From Succinivibrionaceae bacterium (GTDB taxonomy: Bacteria; Pseudomonadota; Gammaproteobacteria; Enterobacterales; Succinivibrionaceae), in NCBI GenBank assembly GCA_024688225.1, contig JAILEI010000204.1:1-49501 (forward strand): 49,501 nt of DNA, written 5' to 3'. Made by a program: the position numbers and the translations under genes. Shown here piece after piece: positions 1 to 9,744 of the stretch (positions within the stretch are counted from its first letter, which is position 1; each line of letters starts with the position of its first letter). Below the pieces are notes generated by a model that saw nothing but the letters and a program-made list of their open reading frames with translations, was not told where the DNA came from and ran no database searches.

Positions 1-2
1 GC

Positions 3-206
3 GGCGCGGGCCTGCCGTCCCCCGGCTTCCAGCCGGGGGCCCACACAGACTGTCCTTGGACTTCCATTTTCAAAGCGCGCGCGGTGGCGCTGGGCCGCCG
101 CTTCGTCATCCCCATTGAGGGGCGACAAATGGGTATGCTACCTTTTGATTTACCTTCTGGCAAGCAATTTTTTCATGATCCGTTTTTTTTAGATACTTTT
201 GACTGA
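3..206 (+). other. Left-edge stretch, possibly the 3' tail of a plus-strand gene
   Basis: The frame beginning at base 3 stays open from the window edge to a TGA at 204-206 and would give about 67 residues ending in ...FFLDTFD. The first 130 bases are GC-rich like the coding DNA here, whereas the rest is AT-rich. A perfect 9-bp inverted repeat (CCCCCGGCT, loop TCC, AGCCGGGGG) lies at 19-39 without a U-tract. I do not recognise the peptide. The stretch may equally be non-coding. Otherwise nothing is seen before the ABC exporter stop codon at 246. Confidence 0.2.
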
Positions 207-245
207 TCTTAAAGGAAATAAATAGGCCTTGCTGTCTGCCGCCCC

Positions 246-2096
246 TCAGGCACCGATGAAACCGCCCGCCTGTCGTGACCACATGCGGGCATAGAGGCCA
301 CCCCTTGAGAGCAAGTCGCCATGAGTACCCTCCTCCACGATGCGCCCCCCATCCAGCACCACAATCCTGTCCATCTCCAGCAAGGTGGAGAGGCGGTGGG
401 CAATGGCGATCACCGTGTGATCACCCATGACCTTGCCCAGGTTGCGCTTGATGACCTCCTCACTCTCTGAGTCCAGCGCCGAGGTGGCCTCATCGAGGAT
501 CACGATCTTGGCGTTCCTCATGATCACCCTCGCCAGGGCAATCTTCTGCCGCTGCCCGCCAGATAGTGTGACCCCCCGATCCCCCACCATGGTCCCAAAA
601 CCCTGGCCTCCGCGGTAGTCAGACAGGGTCTCAATGAAGGACAGCGCGCCCGAGAGCTCCGCGGCACGGCGCAGTCCCGCATCCCCAGGTGACAGGTTCT
701 CGCCGCCGCAGCCGTAGGTTATGTTCTCCCCTACCGTACGGTGCATGAGCGAGGGATCCTGAGACACCATCGCAAAGTTCTCCCGCAGCTCATCCTGCAT
801 GAATTCCCGGATATCGGTGCCATCGAGCAGGATCTGCCCCGATCCTACCTCGTAGAAGCGCAGCAACAGGCTGATGAGGGTGCTCTTGCCCGCGCCAGAT
901 GGACCCACGATCCCCACCTTTTCCCCGGGGCTTATTGAAAGGCTCAGGTGGTGCAGGATCTCCCTCCGGCTGTCATAGCCAAAGCAGACATCGCGGAACT
1001 CAATTCCCCCGAGGATATGGTCTGGGGCATGGGATCCCCGCTTGGGATCCGCAATGGCAGGCGCCCGGGCAATAGTCTTCATGCCGTCATAGACCGTGCC
1101 GATGTTCTCAAAAATTGCCCCCAGCTCCCACATGATCCACCGCGACATGTTGACAATCCGGATCGCCACCGCCATGGCAATGGCAATGGCGCCCGAGGTC
1201 ACCACCCCCCTGGACCACAGGAGCAGGGCAATCGAGGTCAGGGAAATGAGCAGCAGGTAATTGAGCATCTGCACTGTCACGTCATAGAGGGTAAGCATGC
1301 GCATGGCCTGGTACTCGGCATCGATATAGCGCTCCATGCCCCCCTTGGCGTACCGGGCTTCCCGCCCCTTCCCCCCAAACACCTTGACCGTGATGATGTT
1401 CACATAGCTGTCCACGATCCGCCCCACCATGTCCGAGCGGGTGTCAGCCTGGCGCTGCGCCCTGGCCCTCAGGCGCGGGATGAAATAGGCCACCGCCGCT
1501 GAGTAGAGGATCAGCCAGGCCACCAGCGGCAGGGACAGCAGCAGGTCGGCCTGGCAGAGCATCCAGTACATCATGACCATGTAGACCAGCATGTGCACGA
1601 ACACGTCATTGAGCTTCATGACTGAGGTGCGCAGCGCCATGGCGGTCTGCATCACCTTGTTCGCGACGCGGCCCGCAAACTCATCACTGAAGAAGGACAG
1701 CGACTGGCTGAGCATGTGGCGATGGGCATGCCATCGCACCTGCATGGGATAGTTGCTGGACAGGGTCTGGTGCAGCAGCAGGGAATGGGCCACGGTGGCC
1801 AGGGGCAGGATCACCCCGGCAAGCAGCAGCATTACCGCCAGCTCCAGCCGGTGGTCAGAGAAGAATTCCTGGGGATCCGAGGAGGCAGTCCAGTCCACTA
1901 TCAGGCCCAGGCAGGTAAAGAACAGGGCCTCACCCGCCGCCATCAGCGAGGTCAGGAGCCCCATGAGCAAGAGGAATTTCCACAGTCCCCTGGTGTAGAA
2001 AAGAATGAACCTGACCAGGCCGCGGGGAGGGGTTCCCAGCTCCGTGGCAGGGAACGGGGGGATTAAGCGCTCAAACCAGCGCCAAACCTTCTCCAT
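246..2096 (-). CDS. ABC exporter, fused membrane and ATPase domains
   Basis: A half-transporter of the ABC exporter type, expected to dimerise in the inner membrane and use ATP hydrolysis to move lipid or drug-like substrates outward. The first ~330 residues are hydrophobic with about six membrane segments (ABC membrane domain). The nucleotide-binding domain follows, with Walker A GPSGAGKS (398-405), signature LSGGQ (511-515), Walker B IVILDEA (531-537) and the switch histidine in AHRLS (566-570). At 616 residues it is normal for an MsbA-like fused exporter. It starts six bases after the stop of the DUF2333 gene, so the two are probably co-transcribed. The substrate cannot be read from sequence. 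It could be a multidrug or lipid exporter, and I do not call it MsbA because no lpxK neighbour is present. Confidence 0.9.
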   Translation of the reverse strand: MEKVWRWFERLIPPFPATELGTPPRGLVRFILFYTRGLWKFLLLMGLLTSLMAAGEALFFTCLGLIVDWTASSDPQEFFSDHRLELAVMLLLAGVILPLATVAHSLLLHQTLSSNYPMQVRWHAHRHMLSQSLSFFSDEFAGRVANKVMQTAMALRTSVMKLNDVFVHMLVYMVMMYWMLCQADLLLSLPLVAWLILYSAAVAYFIPRLRARAQRQADTRSDMVGRIVDSYVNIITVKVFGGKGREARYAKGGMERYIDAEYQAMRMLTLYDVTVQMLNYLLLISLTSIALLLWSRGVVTSGAIAIAMAVAIRIVNMSRWIMWELGAIFENIGTVYDGMKTIARAPAIADPKRGSHAPDHILGGIEFRDVCFGYDSRREILHHLSLSISPGEKVGIVGPSGAGKSTLISLLLRFYEVGSGQILLDGTDIREFMQDELRENFAMVSQDPSLMHRTVGENITYGCGGENLSPGDAGLRRAAELSGALSFIETLSDYRGGQGFGTMVGDRGVTLSGGQRQKIALARVIMRNAKIVILDEATSALDSESEEVIKRNLGKVMGDHTVIAIAHRLSTLLEMDRIVVLDGGRIVEEGTHGDLLSRGGLYARMWSRQAGGFIGA

Positions 2097-2102
2097 GCGT
2101 CG

Positions 2103-3011
2103 CTATTTTTCCATGGAGGCCATCATGTCATTGATGCGATCATTGGCAATGTTGAGGTGCCTTGCCAGCGCCGCCACATGGTTGGGCATCATCGCATCCC
2201 CGGTGGCATTGCCCCCGGCAAAGCAGTAGATGGGGTTGAAGTCCTCAATGTAGTCAAACTGGGCAAGCGCCTCCTTGAGGTTCTCATCCCCGCCCCTGGT
2301 GACCAGGGTGTCATCGACGGCGCCCAGGGCTCGCAGCACGTTGCCCGCCACCAGGCACAGCCCCTTGGTGAAGTAAATCACGTCATCGCTCCTGAAGTGG
2401 CCCACGCCCTGGTCATTGAGGATGCCGATGCCGTAGTCCATGATGTTGTCGAGGCACTTGAGCATCGCGTAGACATCATCCGACTTGACGTTGTACTTGC
2501 CCGCCTTCTTGCTGCCGTCGTTAACGCTCTTGGCCCAGTTGCGCCAGTTCTCAATGCCATTGCGGTACTTGCTCTCGGCATCGTAGATCACCAGCCAGCC
2601 CCACACACTCTCCCCATAGGTGAAATAGCGTGAGGTGGCATCGGCAAGGCGCTGGTCGATGGTGTCAGCGCTGCCGTAGCGCGCCGCGGTCTTGGCGAGC
2701 ATGTCGGACACCGGGCGGGTGGCGTAGATAATCCCGCGCTGGAAGTTGGCGCGGTTGTCGACTATGGAGGGCACAAAGAAGAGGTCGTTGGGGAGCCAGC
2801 CCCAGAATGAGCGCAGCTCCTGGTCCAGGGCGCTGACCAGTGACTCACAAAGGATGGAGGCCCGCTCCTGCTCCGTGGTGGCCTCAGTGACCTTGGGTGG
2901 GGCATAGACAGACGGATAGGCTGAGGAGGCCATGGAAACCACCACCAGCTCCAGCAACCACAGGCCCAGCAGGCCCAGCACCACACCCTTCAAAGCACGA
3001 AACCTGTCCAT
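2103..3011 (-). CDS. DUF2333 family membrane-anchored protein
   Basis: Matches the conserved proteobacterial family DUF2333, whose function is unknown. After the chosen start there is one N-terminal membrane segment (about residues 8-28, GVVLGLLGLWLLELVVV) followed by a soluble region rich in aromatic residues (RSFWGWLPNDLFF, GESVWGWLVIYD) that is typical of the family. The ORF track starts at 3152, but that start would swallow the aspC terminator (3113-3144) and a good promoter (3067-3095). The ATG at 3011 has GGGAG nine bases upstream, so I use it, giving 302 residues. It is followed immediately by the ABC exporter. A role in the cell envelope is only suggested by the anchor and the neighbour. 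Confidence 0.75.
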   Translation of the reverse strand: MDRFRALKGVVLGLLGLWLLELVVVSMASSAYPSVYAPPKVTEATTEQERASILCESLVSALDQELRSFWGWLPNDLFFVPSIVDNRANFQRGIIYATRPVSDMLAKTAARYGSADTIDQRLADATSRYFTYGESVWGWLVIYDAESKYRNGIENWRNWAKSVNDGSKKAGKYNVKSDDVYAMLKCLDNIMDYGIGILNDQGVGHFRSDDVIYFTKGLCLVAGNVLRALGAVDDTLVTRGGDENLKEALAQFDYIEDFNPIYCFAGGNATGDAMMPNHVAALARHLNIANDRINDMMASMEK

Positions 3012-3066
3012 GTCAAGTTCTCCCGAAACCTTCCCGGTCCCCCAGGACCAGCCAAAAACCCATTTA

Positions 3067-3095
3067 AATATAAACCAAAACCCCTTGGCCGTCAC
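3067..3095 (-). promoter_or_regulatory. Promoter of the DUF2333-ABC exporter operon
   Basis: On the minus strand GTGACG, a 17-base spacer and TATATT resemble sigma-70 -35 and -10 elements. They lie about 56 bases upstream of the chosen ATG at 3011 and just downstream of the aspC terminator. This layout supports the shortened start of the DUF2333 gene. Confidence 0.5.
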
Positions 3096-3112
3096 GGCAG
3101 GACAGGCGTCCC

Positions 3113-3144
3113 AAAACAGCAGCGCCCGCATCCGCGGGCGCTGC
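3113..3144 (-). terminator. Rho-independent terminator of aspC
   Basis: A perfect 11-bp stem (GCAGCGCCCGC / GCGGGCGCTGC, loop of four) sits 18 bases after the aspC stop codon and is followed on the minus strand by TGTTTTGG. The U-tract is short, so termination may be incomplete. Confidence 0.65.
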
Positions 3145-3161
3145 ATGACCAAACACCACGC

Positions 3162-4358
3162 CTAGCCGCGGATCACCTTGGCCATGGCCTCCACCAGGCG
3201 GTCCAGGTTGCCCTGGTTGATGCCCGCCACGCAGATGCGCCCGGAGCCCACAATGTAGATGCCAAAGTCACGCTGCAGCGCCGCGACCTGATCCTTGGTG
3301 AGTCCAGAGAAGGAGAACATGCCGCGCTGGCCCTGCATGAAGGAGAAGTCCCCCACCCCCGAGTCGTTGAGGCGCGCCGCCAGCTGGCTGCGCATGTCGT
3401 TGATGCGGTTGCGCATGGTGGCAAGCTCCCCCTCCCACTGCGCACGCAGCTCCGGGTCCGAGAGCACGGTCAGCACGATCTTCTCGCCGTGCGCAGGCGG
3501 GTTGGATATGGAGGTGCGCACCGTGATCTTGAGCTGGGAGTTGGCCCGCTCCGCGGTGGCCTTGTCAGCGCAAACCACGGTCAGCGCCCCAACCCGCTCA
3601 CAGTAAAGGCCAAAGTTCTTGGAGAAGGAGCTCGCAATCAGCGCCTCGGCGTTGTTCTCCAGGATGGCCCTAAGTCCCGCGGCATCCTCCTCAAGGCCAT
3701 CGCCAAAGCCCTGGTAGGCAAAGTCGAGGGCCGGCAGCAGGTGGCGCTCCTTGAGGAACAGCGACAGCTCGCGCCACTGCGCGGGATTGAGATCGAGCCC
3801 GGTAGGGTTGTGGCAGCAGGCGTGGATGAGCACCACATCACCTTCCTTGGCCTTGGACAGCGTGCCCATCATCCGGTCAAACGGGATGGAATGGGTGTCG
3901 GGATCATAGTAGGGGTAGCGCTCAAACCTCAGTCCCGAGGACTTGGCAATCTGCACGTGGTTAATCCAGGTGGGATCGGAAATCCACACCGTCTTGGACA
4001 GTCCCTGCTGGATGATGAAGTCAGCGCCAAAGCGCAGCGCCCCGGTGCCACCCGGGCAATGGCAGGTAACCGCCGATCCATCGGCAACCCTGGGACTGCC
4101 CTTGCCGAACAGCAGCTCACGGGTCAGCCGGCCAAACTCGGGGATGCCCGTAATCGGCAGGTAAGTCTTGGATTTCTCCTCATCAAAAATGCGGCGCTCG
4201 GCCTCCTTGACGCACTTGAGGATGGGGGTGGCACCGCTCTCGTCCTTGTAGACGCCGACCCCAAGGTTAATCTTGCCCGGCCGCTGATCCTGCTGGAACT
4301 TTTCGGTAAGGCCGAGGATGGGGTCGGCGGGAGCCGCCTCGATATGGTCAAAAAACAT
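3162..4358 (-). CDS. aspC: Aspartate/aromatic amino-acid aminotransferase
   Basis: A pyridoxal-phosphate enzyme of the AspC/TyrB type (class I aminotransferase) that interconverts aspartate or aromatic amino acids with their 2-oxo acids using glutamate/2-oxoglutarate in the cytosol. Seen directly are the N-terminal motif GKINLGVGVYKDE, the GGTGALRFGADF phosphate-binding region, the HACCHNPTG stretch, and the Schiff-base lysine in SSFSKNFGLYCERVG. From the ATG at 4358 it is 398 residues, the usual length. This start begins MFFDHIEAAP as in family members and has AGGAG ten bases upstream, whereas the track start at 4379 adds seven unsupported residues. It is a single-gene unit with its own promoter and terminator. 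AspC and TyrB cannot be told apart by eye. Confidence 0.93.
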   Translation of the reverse strand: MFFDHIEAAPADPILGLTEKFQQDQRPGKINLGVGVYKDESGATPILKCVKEAERRIFDEEKSKTYLPITGIPEFGRLTRELLFGKGSPRVADGSAVTCHCPGGTGALRFGADFIIQQGLSKTVWISDPTWINHVQIAKSSGLRFERYPYYDPDTHSIPFDRMMGTLSKAKEGDVVLIHACCHNPTGLDLNPAQWRELSLFLKERHLLPALDFAYQGFGDGLEEDAAGLRAILENNAEALIASSFSKNFGLYCERVGALTVVCADKATAERANSQLKITVRTSISNPPAHGEKIVLTVLSDPELRAQWEGELATMRNRINDMRSQLAARLNDSGVGDFSFMQGQRGMFSFSGLTKDQVAALQRDFGIYIVGSGRICVAGINQGNLDRLVEAMAKVIRG

Positions 4359-4455
4359 GGTGGGAGATCTCCTAAGCAAGCCTCTGGGCAGGGCTTCGGG
4401 TGGGAAAGGCGCATCGCGCGCACTGGGTTTCCGCGGTCCCTGCCAGGCGACGGCA

Positions 4456-4483
4456 AATATAGCACCAGGCGCGTGGCAAGCAA
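4456..4483 (-). promoter_or_regulatory. Promoter of aspC
   Basis: On the minus strand TTGCTT, a 16-base spacer and TATATT form a sigma-70-like promoter about 100 bases upstream of the aspC ATG. It lies in the 247-base gap between aspC and the MATE gene, which otherwise holds nothing I can name. Confidence 0.5.
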
Positions 4484-4605
4484 AACGTGATGGCAGTCAC
4501 GCCACAGAAAAAACTTTCCGGGGAATGGTTTTTCCTTTGGGCATTGCAAGTTAGCGCCCTTGTTCCCGGGGATCACCGCGCTGCACCAACATGGTGCGCA
4601 AGGCC

Positions 4606-6012
4606 CTAGGCCGCCAGGTTGCGGCTGAAGTTGCGCCGGGCCTTTTCCTCCCAGCGCCGGGACCGCCAGCGCAGGACCATGGCGATGCCGCGCACCCACT
4701 CATCGGCGCAAAAGCCCAGCCAGACCCCCACCAGGCCCATGCCCAGGCCCACCCCCAGGAACGTGCCCAGGGGCACGCTGATGCCCCACATTGACACCAC
4801 CGCCATCACCAGGGGAAACCTGGTGTCACCGCAAGCGCGCAGCGAGTTGATGATGATGATGTTGAGGATGCGGCCGGGTTCCATGAACAGCGAGATGATG
4901 AACAGAGAGGAGGCCAGTTCCATGACCTCCTCGCTTGAGGTGAAGATCCTGACCATCAGGCTGCCCAGGAACAGGGGCATCGACACGGACAGCGCCACCG
5001 TGATGCACTCGCCGATCAGCACCGAGCGCACCAGCTGGCGGTAGGCAAGCTCCAGGCGCAGCGAACCCGCGTAATGGGCCACCAGGATCTCCGTGCCCAT
5101 CCCCACCGCGCCGGCAAACATCACCATCATCATGCAGATCTGGAAATAGATCCCGTGGGTCGCCAGGGGCAGGGCGCCAAAGGAGGCAATGACCGAGGTC
5201 ATGAGCATGTACTGCCCATGCCAGGACAGGTTCTCCCCCGCCCCGGGCAGCCCCACCCCCAGGATGGCCCTCAGGGCGCGCCGCCTGAAACTGAAGAAAA
5301 ACCCCGGCATCAGGCGGATGCCAGTGCGCCTGAGCACAATGGGGATGAACATGCCCACCGCCAGCACCCTCCCAATGGCGGTGCTGATGGCCACCCCCTC
5401 CACGCCCATGGCCGGGCAGCCCAGGAGGCCAAAGAGGAACACGGCATTGAGGGACATGGTCACGGCATTGAGGCACAGCGACACATACATCGCATCCCGC
5501 GAGCAGTCATGCGCCCTGAGGATGGCGGCGGACACCATGCAGATGGCCTCCGGGAACAGGCTGAGCGACAGGATGGCGAGATAGGTCTCAGAGCTCGCGG
5601 CTATTTCCGGGGGGACCTGCATCAGGATGGTGATGGCGTGGGCGCCCAGGAAGACCCCCACCGCCACCAGGAGCCCCATCATCAGGTTGATGCCGTACCC
5701 CATGTGCACCACGCGCAGCAGGAGCTTGCGGTTGCCCGCCCCCAGGGCCTGGGCGCTCACCACGCAAATGCCGATGTTGAAGAAGTTAAACAGGATCATG
5801 GCCAGGTCAAAGACCTGGTTGCCCACGGTCAGCTCGGCAACTGAGCTCACCGAGACCATGCCCACCATGATGAGGTTGATGACCAGCGTGGCATGGTGCA
5901 GCGCCAGGTCGATGAAAATCGGCCAGGTAATGGAGAAAAGCGAGTGCTCGGGGAACGCCGGGAGCCCCCCTGCGCCGGGCTCAGTCCTGGCCTGCGGTTC
6001 CTGGTTTCCCAT
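4606..6012 (-). CDS. MATE family efflux transporter
   Basis: A polytopic inner-membrane protein of about 468 residues with roughly twelve hydrophobic segments, belonging to the multidrug and toxic compound extrusion (MATE/NorM-like) family, which exports cationic compounds in exchange for sodium or protons. Family-like features are the first segment SITWPIFIDLALHHATLVINLIMVG and the internally repeated pattern in the second half (GLPGAGENLSWHGQYMLMT...). A GGAGG sits six bases before the second of two tandem ATG codons, so I start at 6012 rather than 6015. Its start overlaps the 3' end of the acyltransferase gene by about 30 bases, implying translational coupling. The substrate is not known. 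Confidence 0.9.
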   Translation of the reverse strand: MGNQEPQARTEPGAGGLPAFPEHSLFSITWPIFIDLALHHATLVINLIMVGMVSVSSVAELTVGNQVFDLAMILFNFFNIGICVVSAQALGAGNRKLLLRVVHMGYGINLMMGLLVAVGVFLGAHAITILMQVPPEIAASSETYLAILSLSLFPEAICMVSAAILRAHDCSRDAMYVSLCLNAVTMSLNAVFLFGLLGCPAMGVEGVAISTAIGRVLAVGMFIPIVLRRTGIRLMPGFFFSFRRRALRAILGVGLPGAGENLSWHGQYMLMTSVIASFGALPLATHGIYFQICMMMVMFAGAVGMGTEILVAHYAGSLRLELAYRQLVRSVLIGECITVALSVSMPLFLGSLMVRIFTSSEEVMELASSLFIISLFMEPGRILNIIIINSLRACGDTRFPLVMAVVSMWGISVPLGTFLGVGLGMGLVGVWLGFCADEWVRGIAMVLRWRSRRWEEKARRNFSRNLAA

Positions 6013-7096
6013 CATCCCCCTCCCCCGCGGGCGCGGGATGGCTCACCCGGGGATCACCTGCCCAGGGACGGCGGCGCGCCGCGTAGTCTATGCTCTTGCT
6101 GCGCCTGAGGAATGACAGCCTCCGGTTGGCATATATGTCCGGGTAGGTGTCGTCCGGCACCGTCTGGTAAAAGCGGAGGAACCACATGTACTGCTCGGGC
6201 ATGCGCCGAAGTTCCCGCTCGATAAAGCCATTCATGGTGAGCAGGTCCGCATCCAGGTCATCGGTGGGGTAGGGATCGAATGGCTCGGAAAAGTGGATCT
6301 CAAAGCTCGCCGAGGAAAAGCTGTATGAGGAAAAGAACTGGATGCAAAGGGCATTGCCCATCTTGGCCAGGCGCGGCAATGAGGATACGGTCGCCTTGGG
6401 AATGCCAAAAAAGGGCACGAAGCGGCTCGAGGCTGCGGCCCCCCGCCCCAGATCCTCATCAGGGAGGAAGAAGCAGTGGTGACCCGCCTTGAGTTCCCGC
6501 AGGATGGCCCTCAGCCCCGCGCTGCGCTCGTAGACCGTCGCGCCAAGCTGGCGCTGGCGGTTCAGGAACCAGTCATACACGGGGTTGCGCTGGCTGTGCA
6601 TCATGGTGCACATGGGCAGCCCCAGGTAGGAGAGGTACAGGCCGCAGCGATCGATGGCAATGCAGTGCGGGGCGACGAAGATAATCGGGCGCCCCGAGGA
6701 AATGGCCCGCTCCAAGTGCTCCTTGCCATGCACAATCCATCGTCTCTTGAGCCAACTGATGGGAAGCACCGACGGCTCGGCATAGGAGAACATAATCGAG
6801 AGCACCAGCGAAGTGGCACGGCGATAAATGCGGCGGCACTCCTTGGGCGAGATGTCAGAAAAGGCGCAGCGCAGGTTGGCATAGGCGATGCGGCGCGGGG
6901 GGATGGGCAGCAACGAGAGCAGCGACCCAAGAAGCAGTGCCAGCAGGTCCCGCACGCGATTGGGAACGTAGGCCAGGATGACTAGCAGCAGCAGGCTGAG
7001 CCAAGAGAGCCAATAGCGCGGCCCGAGCAGGCGCCTGTAACTTTGGGGATCAAAACGCCCGTTCCTTAAGTTGCCCCGGGATTTTTCAGTCGACAT
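5981..7096 (-). CDS. LpxL/LpxM-type lipid A acyltransferase
   Basis: A member of the LpxL/LpxM/HtrB family, which transfers acyl chains from acyl-ACP to lipid A precursors on the cytoplasmic face of the inner membrane. An N-terminal membrane segment (about residues 25-65) is followed by the catalytic HX4D motif HCIAID and by [20 protein letters not shown], a pattern shared with the family. The end is an odd polar, proline-rich tail ([22 protein letters not shown]) that overlaps the start of the MATE gene and may be a family-atypical extension. It starts 12 bases after the ABC ATPase gene in the same direction. The fatty-acid position (secondary lauroyl or myristoyl) cannot be assigned. The Shine-Dalgarno site is weak. 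Confidence 0.85.
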   Translation of the reverse strand: MSTEKSRGNLRNGRFDPQSYRRLLGPRYWLSWLSLLLLVILAYVPNRVRDLLALLLGSLLSLLPIPPRRIAYANLRCAFSDISPKECRRIYRRATSLVLSIMFSYAEPSVLPISWLKRRWIVHGKEHLERAISSGRPIIFVAPHCIAIDRCGLYLSYLGLPMCTMMHSQRNPVYDWFLNRQRQLGATVYERSAGLRAILRELKAGHHCFFLPDEDLGRGAAASSRFVPFFGIPKATVSSLPRLAKMGNALCIQFFSSYSFSSASFEIHFSEPFDPYPTDDLDADLLTMNGFIERELRRMPEQYMWFLRFYQTVPDDTYPDIYANRRLSFLRRSKSIDYAARRRPWAGDPRVSHPAPAGEGDDGKPGTAGQD

Positions 7097-7108
7097 TGGC
7101 AGGTGGCG

Positions 7109-7849
<741 letters not shown>

Positions 7850-7869
7850 GGCGCTTCCCCCTGGGATTC

Positions 7870-8520
7870 CTAGTGGTACTTTTTCTCAAGCCACGCCACA
7901 AAGCGGGTGATGGAGAGGGTCATGACCAGGTAGATGATGGCGACGGTGACCCAAATCTCCAGCGAGGCGTAAGTGCTGGCAATGATCAGCTGCCCCTTGC
8001 GGGTGAGTTCCTCAAAGCCGATGACCGACACCAGCGAGGAGTCCTTGAGCATGGCGATGAACTCGTTGCCCAGCTGCGGAATGATTCTCCTGAAGGCCTG
8101 GGGGACCACGATGAACCGCATGTTCTGGTACCAGGTCAGGCCCAGGGAGCGCCCCGCCTCAGTCTGGCCCCGGTCGATGGACTGGATGCCCGCCCGGAAA
8201 ATCTCGGCCACATAGGCCCCGGAATTGATGGAGCAGGCGGCAACCGCCGCGACGTATGGGTCAATGCGCGCCCCAATGACAATGGGCAGGGCAAAGTAGA
8301 TGATGAAAATCTGCACCAGGAGCGGGGTGCCACGGATGAAGTCAACGTAAACCTTGGCAGGATAGCGCAGCCACCAGTAGCGGGAAATCTCGCAGATGCC
8401 CACCAGGAGGCCGATCACCACGCCCAGCGCCACCGAAACCAGGCTGATCTGAAGGGTCACCAGCGCGCCCACGCCCAGGAGGGGCAGGGAGTGCAGGACA
8501 AGGTCGTAGTCAGGAGTCAT
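7870..8520 (-). CDS. Polar amino-acid ABC transporter permease
   Basis: An inner-membrane permease of the HisM/GlnP family. After [33 protein letters not shown] come about five membrane segments. The family signature is seen in [22 protein letters not shown] and in the EAA loop [44 protein letters not shown] start at the ATG at 8520 (216 residues) because the upstream 46 residues of the track ORF are proline/arginine-rich and have no family counterpart. No strong Shine-Dalgarno site is seen. It is the first gene of a four-gene minus-strand run with the ATPase, acyltransferase and MATE genes. Confidence 0.88.
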   Translation of the reverse strand: MTPDYDLVLHSLPLLGVGALVTLQISLVSVALGVVIGLLVGICEISRYWWLRYPAKVYVDFIRGTPLLVQIFIIYFALPIVIGARIDPYVAAVAACSINSGAYVAEIFRAGIQSIDRGQTEAGRSLGLTWYQNMRFIVVPQAFRRIIPQLGNEFIAMLKDSSLVSVIGFEELTRKGQLIIASTYASLEIWVTVAIIYLVMTLSITRFVAWLEKKYH

Positions 8521-8753
8521 AAGGCTAAGATTGGCACCCCCATGCCGAATGAGCCCCACGCCGCGGCTGCGGCGCAAGGGAGCATCAATTCTAGCATGGT
8601 TTGGCAAGGGCGGCGGGCCAAAAGGCCCGGGGCGGGAAAGGCCCCTAGGCGGCGGCAAAAATTTAGTTCCGGCACTGCCCCACGCCCCCCCAAGGTTGCG
8701 CTATGCTAGGCATTGGGCGATCCTGCCCAGCCACTTAACATGGGAACCTAGCG

Positions 8754-9374
8754 ATGACCATAAAGAACGTAGTTTTTGACTTTGGCGGCGTGCTGCTGGA
8801 CTGGAATCCACGCTATGCGTTCCGGCAAATCTTCAACGACGACGAGAGAATGGAGCATTTCCTTGCCACCGTCTGCACCAGCGAGTGGAATGCGCAGATG
8901 GATGCCGGCAAGCCCTTTGCGCAGGGGGTGGCCGAACTGAGCGCGCAGCACCCTGAGTTCAAGCGTGAGATCGCCCTTTACTGGGAAAAATGGCCGGACA
9001 TGCTCAGGGGCACCATAGATGAGGGCATGAGGCTGCTCGAGGCGGTTAAGTCGAGCGGCAAGTACACCATCTATGGGCTGACCAACTGGTCAGCGGAAAC
9101 CTTCCCCCAGGCCTTTGCCAAGTTCCCCTTCCTCAATGACTTTGAGGGGATCGTGGTCTCCGGCGAAGAAAAGATGGCCAAGCCCGACAAGCGGATTTAC
9201 ATGGTGCTGCTCGAGCGCTACCACCTCAAGGGCGAGGAGTGCCTCTACCTCGATGACAACGAGGCGAATGTGGCGATGGCCATCAACCGCGGCCTCGAGG
9301 CCGTGCGCTTTGGCCCGGATCGCGCCCAGAGCGCCAGGGACATCGCCGCGCGCCTGGGGCTGGATCTAAAATAA
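8754..9374 (+). CDS. HAD superfamily hydrolase (YihX-like)
   Basis: A cytosolic haloacid-dehalogenase-type phosphatase similar to YihX, a small sugar-phosphate phosphatase. Motif I is VFDFGGVLLDWNP with the nucleophilic aspartate, motif II is YGLTNWSAETF, motif III is the lysine of KMAKPDKRIY, and motif IV is CLYLDDNEANV. The length of 206 residues is normal. The cap between motifs I and II (DDERMEHFLATVCTSEWNAQMD) resembles the YihX/dehalogenase-like subgroup. It is a stand-alone plus-strand gene whose stop is only 13 bases from the sigma-28 promoter of the next gene. The natural substrate cannot be read from sequence. Confidence 0.85.
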   Translation: MTIKNVVFDFGGVLLDWNPRYAFRQIFNDDERMEHFLATVCTSEWNAQMDAGKPFAQGVAELSAQHPEFKREIALYWEKWPDMLRGTIDEGMRLLEAVKSSGKYTIYGLTNWSAETFPQAFAKFPFLNDFEGIVVSGEEKMAKPDKRIYMVLLERYHLKGEECLYLDDNEANVAMAINRGLEAVRFGPDRAQSARDIAARLGLDLK

Positions 9375-9387
9375 TCTAAAAAAAGGC

Positions 9388-9414
9388 TAAAGTTAGGGCC
9401 AGGCCTGCCGTTAA
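9388..9414 (+). promoter_or_regulatory. Sigma-28 (FliA) promoter of the small motility gene
   Basis: TAAAGTTA, an 11-base spacer and GCCGTTAA match the flagellar sigma-28 consensus TAAAGTTT-N11-GCCGATAA with two mismatches. It ends 31 bases before the ATG at 9446. The same -10 element GCCGTTAA occurs before the flagellin gene and fliD in this window. Confidence 0.8.
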
Positions 9415-9445
9415 GCAAGCATAGAAGTTCATGCGGAGGTGATTT

Positions 9446-9667
9446 ATGAGCATGAGTGTCGCAAGTGGCTCAAACATGGAGTCCATGGCAATTGCCATGA
9501 GCAAGCGGGCAACGGAAGCGCAGGGCGCCCAGGCGCTGTCGCTGCTCCAGGGGGCTGTCCAGTCGGTGCAGGCCACCTCGAGCATGCACTCCCCTGCCCC
9601 TGCCCCTGCCCCCACCACCTCGCCCGCAGGCGGCGTGGTCGGCTCTAGGATTGACGTTTCCGCCTAG
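9446..9667 (+). CDS. Small YjfB-family putative motility protein
   Basis: A 73-residue protein resembling the YjfB family (putative motility protein), short proteins found near flagellar genes with unknown biochemical role. The family-like parts are the N-terminal helix with many Ala, Met and Ser residues (SMAIAMSKRATEAQGAQALSLLQGAVQ) and the C-terminal ending VVGSRIDVSA, comparable to the usual G-x-x-IDV-x-A ending. Between them is a Pro-Ala linker encoded by a hexanucleotide repeat. The start has a near-perfect Shine-Dalgarno site (GGAGGTGATTT ATG). A sigma-28 promoter upstream and a strong terminator downstream make it a monocistronic late flagellar gene. No signal peptide or membrane segment is visible. 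Confidence 0.75.
   Translation: MSMSVASGSNMESMAIAMSKRATEAQGAQALSLLQGAVQSVQATSSMHSPAPAPAPTTSPAGGVVGSRIDVSA
9591..9612 (+). repeat. CCCCTG hexanucleotide repeat coding a Pro-Ala linker
   Basis: Three CCCCTG units plus a partial fourth encode PAPAPAP inside the small motility gene. Loss or gain of one unit would keep the frame and change the linker by two residues. Confidence 0.7.
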
Positions 9668-9686
9668 TCCCCAGGGTCACTGTTAC

Positions 9687-9723
9687 GGGAAGGGCGCGCC
9701 ACCTGGCGCGCCCTTCCCTTTTT
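9687..9723 (+). terminator. Strong rho-independent terminator
   Basis: A perfect 14-bp stem (GGGAAGGGCGCGCC, loop ACCT, GGCGCGCCCTTCCC) followed by TTTTT lies 20 bases after the stop of the small motility gene. It has no U-tract in the other direction, so it serves the plus strand only. Confidence 0.95.
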
Positions 9724-9744
9724 CATCGCCGCAAGGTGCCGGCG

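Noticed and set aside
3012-3152. Longer N-terminus of the DUF2333 protein in the ORF track
   Set aside because: It would run through the aspC terminator and the likely promoter, while a better ATG with Shine-Dalgarno lies at 3011.
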